39,501 bases of DNA from Proteiniphilum sp. GTDB lineage: Bacteria; Bacteroidota; Bacteroidia; Bacteroidales; Dysgonomonadaceae. Where the stretch lies: assembly GCA_015478855.1 (NCBI GenBank), contig JADMKJ010000021.1, positions 30,824 to 70,324 on the forward strand, read 5' to 3'. Made by a program: the position numbers and the translations under genes. Positions within the stretch are counted from its first letter, which is position 1. Each line of letters opens with the position of its first letter. Below the pieces are notes generated by a model, which was given only the letters and a program-made list of their open reading frames with translations, did no database searches and was not told the origin of the DNA. This document shows positions 34,632-39,501 of the stretch, piece after piece.

Positions 34632-35366
34632 ATGAAAAAAACGGTTTTTGCAATTATCATTGTTTCTGTTGGCATTCTTCTTGGCAACATTTCTTGCGAT
34701 GATAATTCAAACTCACTCGGCAACTTCGGTATTGATATTGCGACCGTTATTCCGGAAGGTGACAATGCTTATTCATTGCTGCTGGATAACGGCAAGCGTC
34801 TCTGGCCGGCAGCCAGCGCGGTGAGGTACTCACCCGCTTACAATCAACGCGTTTTCCTGAACTATACGGTGTTATCGGAGGCACAAAGCGGTTATGACCA
34901 TTACATCAAGGTGAACGACATATGGAATATACTGACCAAACAGGCTATTGAGCTCACAGCGGAAAACCAGGACAGTATAGGCAATGATCCAGTGAAGGCC
35001 AATGCAATGTGGGTGGGCGGCGATTATCTGAATGTCTCTTTCATGTTCAACTACGGTGGCACTCAGCCTCATGCAATCAACCTGGTGATGAACACGCTCA
35101 CATCAGAACCATCGGCAGAGGTCATCAATCTTGAATTCAGGCATAATGCCTACGAAAGTACACAGTCGAAGCTTTATGAAGGCTTTGTTTGCTTCGACCT
35201 GAAACCCCTCAGGGTGAATGATGCTGACTCAGTAAAACTGTCCATCAGGCTGAACGGATGGAATGAGGATATCACATATGATGTTGTTTACAAGTATAAC
35301 CAGCCGTCAGTGGTCACAAGAGCTGAGATGCCTATACCTGTAATTTCATCAAATGAATACTATTAA
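34632..35366 (+). CDS. NigD-like lipoprotein
   Basis: The 244-residue product has a lipoprotein signal peptide with probable lipidated Cys22 (LLGNISC) followed by DDN, an acidic start compatible with the surface-export signal of Bacteroidetes lipoproteins. The rest matches the NigD-like family: an N-terminal OB-like part (about 35-110, LLLDNGKRLWPAAS ... VFLNYTVL) and a C-terminal beta domain (about 120-235) with LRHN-like LEFRHNAYES and GFVCFDLKPL. NigD was named from a Prevotella bacteriocin-associated locus, but most members are uncharacterised envelope proteins. It is monocistronic, with a terminator at 35423-35464. Confidence 0.85.
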   Translation: MKKTVFAIIIVSVGILLGNISCDDNSNSLGNFGIDIATVIPEGDNAYSLLLDNGKRLWPAASAVRYSPAYNQRVFLNYTVLSEAQSGYDHYIKVNDIWNILTKQAIELTAENQDSIGNDPVKANAMWVGGDYLNVSFMFNYGGTQPHAINLVMNTLTSEPSAEVINLEFRHNAYESTQSKLYEGFVCFDLKPLRVNDADSVKLSIRLNGWNEDITYDVVYKYNQPSVVTRAEMPIPVISSNEYY

Positions 35367-35422
35367 TTACAAACCACAACTTAATTAGTTCTATTTCTTA
35401 TATGACTTTTTGATTTTCCAAA

Positions 35423-35464
35423 AACCGGATGGACCCTGTGAAGAGTTCATCCGGTTGTTTTTTA
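35423..35464 (+). terminator. Terminator after the NigD-like gene
   Basis: AACCGGATG (35423-35431) pairs with CATCCGGTT (35448-35456) around a 16-base loop and is followed by G and a T run. It begins 57 bases after the stop codon. Confidence 0.88.
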
Positions 35465-35557
35465 GGAATACGCTAAAAATATGTTCATTGACGGTGTACA
35501 TTTGATCTTTATGCCCTATAACATAAAATAATATTTTTTTTATATCCTGCATTTTAC

Positions 35558-35565
35558 TACGTTTG
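35558..35565 (+). promoter_or_regulatory. fucR promoter -7 box
   Basis: TACGTTTG fits TAnnTTTG and lies 33 bases before the ATG of the GntR-family gene. A T-rich stretch at 35533-35541 is in place of a clear -33 TTTG. Confidence 0.55.
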
Positions 35566-35597
35566 CCATAACAGCACAGGACAGCATAGACAAGCAT

Positions 35598-36581
35598 ATG
35601 AATTTACAATTCAACCATAAATCAACCAAGGTTCATCAGCTGACTGATTACATACAGAGATACATCTCTGCCAGCGATTTACAAACGGGTGACAAACTAC
35701 CGTCGATCAATCATCTCAGCAAGAAATACAATGTATCGCGTGACACGGTTTTTAAAGCCTTCACCGACTTAAAAAAACGCGGCATCATCGATTCAGTGCA
35801 TGGTAAAAGTTATTATGTTGCAACACACAGTAAAAGCATACTCTTATTGCTTGATGAGTACACACCATTCAAAGAGGTACTGTACAACACCCTACGTACC
35901 TCACTGCCCTCGTACTACCATATTGATCTCTGGTTTCATCAGTATAACGAGCATCTCTTCAATCAGATCATCAGCAATTCCGTTGGCATGTACAGCAATT
36001 ACATCGTCATGAACTATGATAATGAGAAAATATCTGAAGTGCTGGGTACGATTGACAAAAAAAAGTTGCTGCTGTTGGATTTCGGCAAATTCGACAAGAG
36101 GGGTTATTCCTATGTCTGTCAGGATTTTGATAAATCACTATACGAAGCATTAGGGAGTATCAAGATGCAATTAAAGAAATACAACAAGTTGTATTTTGTG
36201 TTCAACAAATATCACAAGCATCCCCAGAGCAGCAAGCATTATTTCAGTCAATTCTGTCTGGATAACAGGTTTGAATTTGAGATCATTGATGAAATCACCG
36301 ATAAAACAACGATACAGAAGAATTCATTTTACCTGGTGATCAAACAGCAGGATTTAGTCAACATCATCAGGCAGGGGAGGAGAGACAATTTAAAGATTCA
36401 AAAAGATTACGGTCTTCTGGCATACAACGACAATCCATTTTTCGAGATCATTGAAAACGGTGTGTCGAGTATCGGTATTGACTGGCACAAGATGGGTGAA
36501 AAGGCAGCCTCCTTTGTCACGGGTAACAAGCCTGTACATCTTTTTCTACCTACAATTATCACCGACAGGAATTCATTCTGA
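35598..36581 (+). CDS. fucR: GntR-family transcriptional regulator, probable fucose regulator
   Basis: The 327-residue product has an N-terminal GntR winged helix-turn-helix (about 10-76: QTGDKLPSINHLSKKYNVSR, then DTVFKAFTDLKKRGIIDSVH) and a C-terminal LacI-like periplasmic-binding-protein domain for ligand sensing (about 78-325). In Bacteroides thetaiotaomicron a GntR-type FucR beside fucI controls the fucose genes and responds to L-fucose; the same adjacency here (49 bases before fucI, same strand) supports the name. No operator was identified with certainty. The gene is more AT-rich than fucI. Confidence 0.82.
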   Translation: MNLQFNHKSTKVHQLTDYIQRYISASDLQTGDKLPSINHLSKKYNVSRDTVFKAFTDLKKRGIIDSVHGKSYYVATHSKSILLLLDEYTPFKEVLYNTLRTSLPSYYHIDLWFHQYNEHLFNQIISNSVGMYSNYIVMNYDNEKISEVLGTIDKKKLLLLDFGKFDKRGYSYVCQDFDKSLYEALGSIKMQLKKYNKLYFVFNKYHKHPQSSKHYFSQFCLDNRFEFEIIDEITDKTTIQKNSFYLVIKQQDLVNIIRQGRRDNLKIQKDYGLLAYNDNPFFEIIENGVSSIGIDWHKMGEKAASFVTGNKPVHLFLPTIITDRNSF

Positions 36582-36630
36582 CGATATGCCCATATATGAT
36601 CATCTTTAAAACCACTACCAATATATTAAT

Positions 36631-38412
36631 ATGAGCAATGCTATGAGAAGATATCCAAAAATTGGCATCCGCCCGGTTATTGACGGACGTCAGGGAGGAG
36701 TAAGAGAGAGCCTCGAGGTCAAAACCATGAATCTGGCCCAAGCAGTTGCCACATTGATCAGTACCAATGTGAAAAATGGTGACGGCAGTCCCGTGGAATG
36801 TGTGATCGCCGACACCACCATAGGGCGTGTGGGCGAGAGTGCTGCCTGTGCCGATAAGTTTGAGCGCGAAGGAGTCGGATCGACTATTTCGGTGACCTCC
36901 TGCTGGTGCTACGGCACAGAGACGATGGATATGAATCCACACTATCCCAAAGCTGTCTGGGGCTTCAACGGTACCGAGCGTCCGGGGGCTGTCTATCTGG
37001 CAGCAGTGTTGGCAGCTCATGCCCAAAAAGGATTACCCGCTTTCGGCATTTACGGGCATGACATACAGGACAGCACTGACAACTCCATCCCTGGTGATGT
37101 TGAGGAGAAGCTGTTGCGTTTCGCCAGATCGGCACAGGCGGTGGCCACCATGCGTGGCCGTTCATACCTCTCCATAGGCAGTGTGTCGATGGGTATCGCG
37201 GGATCGATGGTGAATCCTGATTTCTTTCAGGAGTACCTCGGCATGCGCAACGAATCGGTCGATTCCACTGAGATCCTTCGTCGCATTCAAGAGGAGGTTT
37301 ACGACAAGGAGGAGTTCGCCAGAGCCATGAAATGGACAGAAAAGTATTGCAAGACGAACGAAGGTACCGATTTCAACACAGAAGAGAAAAAGAAACCAAG
37401 AGAGGCGATGGATGCCGACTGGCAGTTTGTGGTCAGGATGACGCTGATCATACGTGATCTGATGACAGGCAATAAAAACCTGGAAGCGCTGGGCTTCAAG
37501 GAGGAGGCTATCGGTCACAATGCCATTGCTGCGGGGTTCCAGGGACAGCGCCAATGGACCGATTTCTTGCCGAACGGTGATTTTGCCGAAGCGATCCTCA
37601 ACAGCTCCTTCGACTGGAACGGTATTCGGGAGGCTTATGTGATAGCCACGGAAAATGACGCACTCAATGGCACAGCCATGCTTTTCGGTCATCTGCTCAC
37701 CAACACGGCACAGCTCTTCTCCGACGTACGCACTTACTGGAGTCCGGAGTCGGTGAAGCGTGTTACAGGAAAAGAGCTGACAGGCAGAGCTGCCAGGGGC
37801 ATCATCCACCTGATTAACTCGGGGTCCACCACGCTCGATGGTACGGGTAAACAACGGCTTAACGGAGCGCCGGCCTTGAAGCCTCACTGGGAGATCACGG
37901 AGGATGAGGCCGAAGCGTGTCTGGCGGCCACCACATGGTATCCTGCGAACCGCGATTACTTCCGCGGAGGGGGTTATTCGTCCAACTTCCTCTCAGAGGG
38001 GGGTATCCCTGTGACCATGTCACGTATAAACCTGGTGAAAGGCCTGGGCCCGGTACTGCAGATAGCTGAAGGATGGACGGTGGAGATTGATCCGGAAATA
38101 CACCGGCTGCTCAACGAGCGTACTGACAGAACGTGGCCAACCACCTGGTTTGCACCACGACTGAGCGACAAGCAGGCCTTCAGGGATGTCTACTCGGTGA
38201 TGAATAACTGGGGAGCCAACCATGGAGCCATCAGTTACGGCCATATAGGAAAAGACCTGATCACGCTTGCATCGATGCTCCGTATTCCGGTATGCATGCA
38301 TAATATTGATGATGGCGAGATCTTCCGTCCTTCAGCCTGGAACGCATTCGGCATGGATAAGGAGGGTGCAGATTACCGTGCATGTCAGAATTTCGGTCCG
38401 ATATACAAGTAA
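36631..38412 (+). CDS. fucI: L-fucose isomerase
   Basis: Converts L-fucose to L-fuculose (and D-arabinose to D-ribulose), the first catabolic step, as a Mn2+-dependent hexameric enzyme. The 593-residue product matches the E. coli enzyme (591). The acidic metal-site pair is Glu341 ([12 protein letters not shown]) and Asp365 (LFSDVR), spaced 24 residues apart as E. coli Glu337 and Asp361; the third-ligand region is [21 protein letters not shown] near the end. The N-terminal [20 protein letters not shown] is diagnostic. It is followed by fucU after 23 bases. Confidence 0.97.
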   Translation: MSNAMRRYPKIGIRPVIDGRQGGVRESLEVKTMNLAQAVATLISTNVKNGDGSPVECVIADTTIGRVGESAACADKFEREGVGSTISVTSCWCYGTETMDMNPHYPKAVWGFNGTERPGAVYLAAVLAAHAQKGLPAFGIYGHDIQDSTDNSIPGDVEEKLLRFARSAQAVATMRGRSYLSIGSVSMGIAGSMVNPDFFQEYLGMRNESVDSTEILRRIQEEVYDKEEFARAMKWTEKYCKTNEGTDFNTEEKKKPREAMDADWQFVVRMTLIIRDLMTGNKNLEALGFKEEAIGHNAIAAGFQGQRQWTDFLPNGDFAEAILNSSFDWNGIREAYVIATENDALNGTAMLFGHLLTNTAQLFSDVRTYWSPESVKRVTGKELTGRAARGIIHLINSGSTTLDGTGKQRLNGAPALKPHWEITEDEAEACLAATTWYPANRDYFRGGGYSSNFLSEGGIPVTMSRINLVKGLGPVLQIAEGWTVEIDPEIHRLLNERTDRTWPTTWFAPRLSDKQAFRDVYSVMNNWGANHGAISYGHIGKDLITLASMLRIPVCMHNIDDGEIFRPSAWNAFGMDKEGADYRACQNFGPIYK

Positions 38413-38435
38413 ACCGATAATAACACATTTTTATT

Positions 38436-38861
38436 ATGCTGAAGAAGATACCGATAATTCTTTCGCCTCAACTGGTGAAAACTTTGATGGAGATGGGCCA
38501 CGGGGATGAGATTGTGATTGCCGATGGTAATTTCCCGTGCCACACCATCTCTCAACATGTCGTTCGTGCAGACGGGCTATCAGCGAGAGATATTCTTCAG
38601 GCCCTGATGGAACTGTTTCCTCTCGACTCATACTGTGAGCATCAGGTCTATCTGATGGAAGTTGTTCCGGGTGATCATTACAAGCCCGGGATCTGGGATG
38701 ACTACAAAGCCATTCTTCAAAACTCCGGTGAGCCCTGTTCCATATGTTATCTGGAGCGATTTGCATTTTATGAAAGAGCACAGAAGTCGTATGCCGTGGT
38801 AGCCACAGGTGAAGAGGCACTTTATGCCAACATCATCCTAAAAAAGGGAGTTGTCAAATAG
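38436..38861 (+). CDS. fucU: L-fucose mutarotase (RbsD/FucU family)
   Basis: FucU interconverts alpha- and beta-L-fucopyranose, supplying the anomer used by FucI. The 141-residue product has the RbsD/FucU fold signature: LSPQLVKTLMEMGHGDEIVIADGNFP with the catalytic His near 22, the middle block DYKAIL and C-terminal ERFAFYERAQKSYAVVATGE. Length equals E. coli FucU (140). It lies between fucI (23 bases) and fucP (9 bases), which fits a fucose operon. Confidence 0.93.
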   Translation: MLKKIPIILSPQLVKTLMEMGHGDEIVIADGNFPCHTISQHVVRADGLSARDILQALMELFPLDSYCEHQVYLMEVVPGDHYKPGIWDDYKAILQNSGEPCSICYLERFAFYERAQKSYAVVATGEEALYANIILKKGVVK

Positions 38862-38870
38862 ATCAGGAAG

Positions 38871-39501
38871 ATGAATAGCATAAAACGATCATTACTGAAG
38901 CATAATGGCGTTAACTACCTGCTGCCGTTTATACTTATTACCGCCTGTTTTGCATTGTGGGGGTTTGCCAACGACATCACCAATCCGATGGTAAAAGCGT
39001 TTTCAAAGATCTTCCGGATGAACGTGACACAGGGAGCGCTTGTACAGGTGGCTTTCTATGGTGGATATTTCGCCATGGCCTTTCCGGCAGCCATCTTCAT
39101 CAAGAAATTCTCTTATAAATCGGGGATTTTAGTGGGATTGATATTGTATGCCATTGGTGCGTTCCTCTTTTTCCCGGCAAAAATGTCCGGTAATTACTAT
39201 CCTTTTCTTGCAGCCTATTTTATCCTTACTTGTGGGTTATCATTCCTTGAAACCAGCGCCAATCCATACATCCTCACCATGGGGCCCGAGGAGAATGCAA
39301 CCCGAAGGCTGAATCTGGCGCAGTCTTTCAACCCCCTGGGATCGTTGTTGGGGATGTACGTAGCCATGAATTTCATTCAGGCACGTCTCAATCCGATGAG
39401 TACTGCTGAACGGGCAGCACTGTCAGACAGCGAGTTTGCCACGATGAATCAGTCCGACCTCTCCATCCTCATAACTCCCTACATGGCTATAGGTACTGTT
39501 G
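38871..39501 (+). CDS. fucP: L-fucose:H+ symporter (partial, cut by the window end)
   Basis: A major facilitator superfamily sugar permease that imports L-fucose with protons across the inner membrane. The 210 residues visible include membrane helices starting at LLPFILITACFALWGFANDI, FYGGYFAMAFPAAIFI and ILTCGLSFLETSANPYI, all typical of FucP (FHS family). The ATG at 38871 follows fucU by 9 bases. The gene continues past base 39501, so length and the C-terminus cannot be judged. Confidence 0.93.
   Translation, partial: MNSIKRSLLKHNGVNYLLPFILITACFALWGFANDITNPMVKAFSKIFRMNVTQGALVQVAFYGGYFAMAFPAAIFIKKFSYKSGILVGLILYAIGAFLFFPAKMSGNYYPFLAAYFILTCGLSFLETSANPYILTMGPEENATRRLNLAQSFNPLGSLLGMYVAMNFIQARLNPMSTAERAALSDSEFATMNQSDLSILITPYMAIGTV

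Overview
The window is a stretch of ordinary bacterial chromosome from a member of the Bacteroidota, most likely order Bacteroidales. Four things point there. Gene starts are preceded by the Bacteroidetes -7 box TAnnTTTG rather than by sigma70 -10/-35 boxes and strong Shine-Dalgarno sites. The gene order nusB-yajC-ybbR-coaE and the long NusB are typical of the phylum. NigD-like and DUF4294 proteins, which are largely restricted to Bacteroidetes, are present. The fucose locus (GntR regulator, fucI, mutarotase, fucP) resembles the Bacteroides type. Genus is not resolved; a Dysgonomonadaceae-like organism is a guess.

Layout, left to right. (1) 1-3033, minus strand: ribosomal protein/translation operon rplM-rpsI-rpsB-tsf with its promoter, two structured untranslated regions and a strong terminator. 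(2) 3288-3430: tRNA-Arg(ACG) with its own promoter and terminator; the terminator lies over the end of recQ. (3) 3400-7066, minus: recJ-recQ, a DNA repair pair. (4) 7067-7487: repeat-bearing divergent spacer. (5) 7488-11165, plus: mnmA, a TRIC-type channel protein, a small outer-membrane beta-barrel protein and hflX. (6) 11138-13212, minus: an aspartate kinase whose 3' end overlaps hflX, and maf. (7) 13412-14128, plus: comB. (8) 14163-15741, minus: rplY-pth-S4 protein. (9) 15856-17760, minus: a secreted GH20 beta-N-acetylhexosaminidase. (10) 17761-18240: divergent spacer with a repeat-rich, foldable leader in front of nusB. (11) 18241-21095, plus: nusB-yajC-ybbR-coaE, then a small winged-helix gene with terminator and a large FAD/Fe-S oxidoreductase. 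(12) 24346-29944, minus: YitT protein, leuS and a long-chain acyl-CoA synthetase. (13) 30149-35366, plus: DUF4294 protein, SulP transporter, YgiQ radical SAM protein and a NigD-like lipoprotein. (14) 35598 to the right edge, plus: fucose locus fucR-fucI-fucU-fucP, with fucP cut by the window end.

Functionally the window is dominated by housekeeping: translation (S2, S9, L13, L25, EF-Ts, LeuRS, Pth, MnmA, HflX), replication and repair (RecJ, RecQ), cofactor metabolism (CoaE), protein export (YajC) and envelope functions. The accessory part is carbohydrate related: hexosaminidase and L-fucose catabolism, which suits an organism feeding on glycans.

I see no mobile element, CRISPR array, prophage, toxin-antitoxin or defence cassette, and no clear novel multi-gene system. 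The signals most worth a second look are non-coding: foldable leaders before rplM, rpsB, rplY and especially nusB, and tandem or duplicated repeats in two spacers. All structures and motifs were read by eye; no folding or database search was run.
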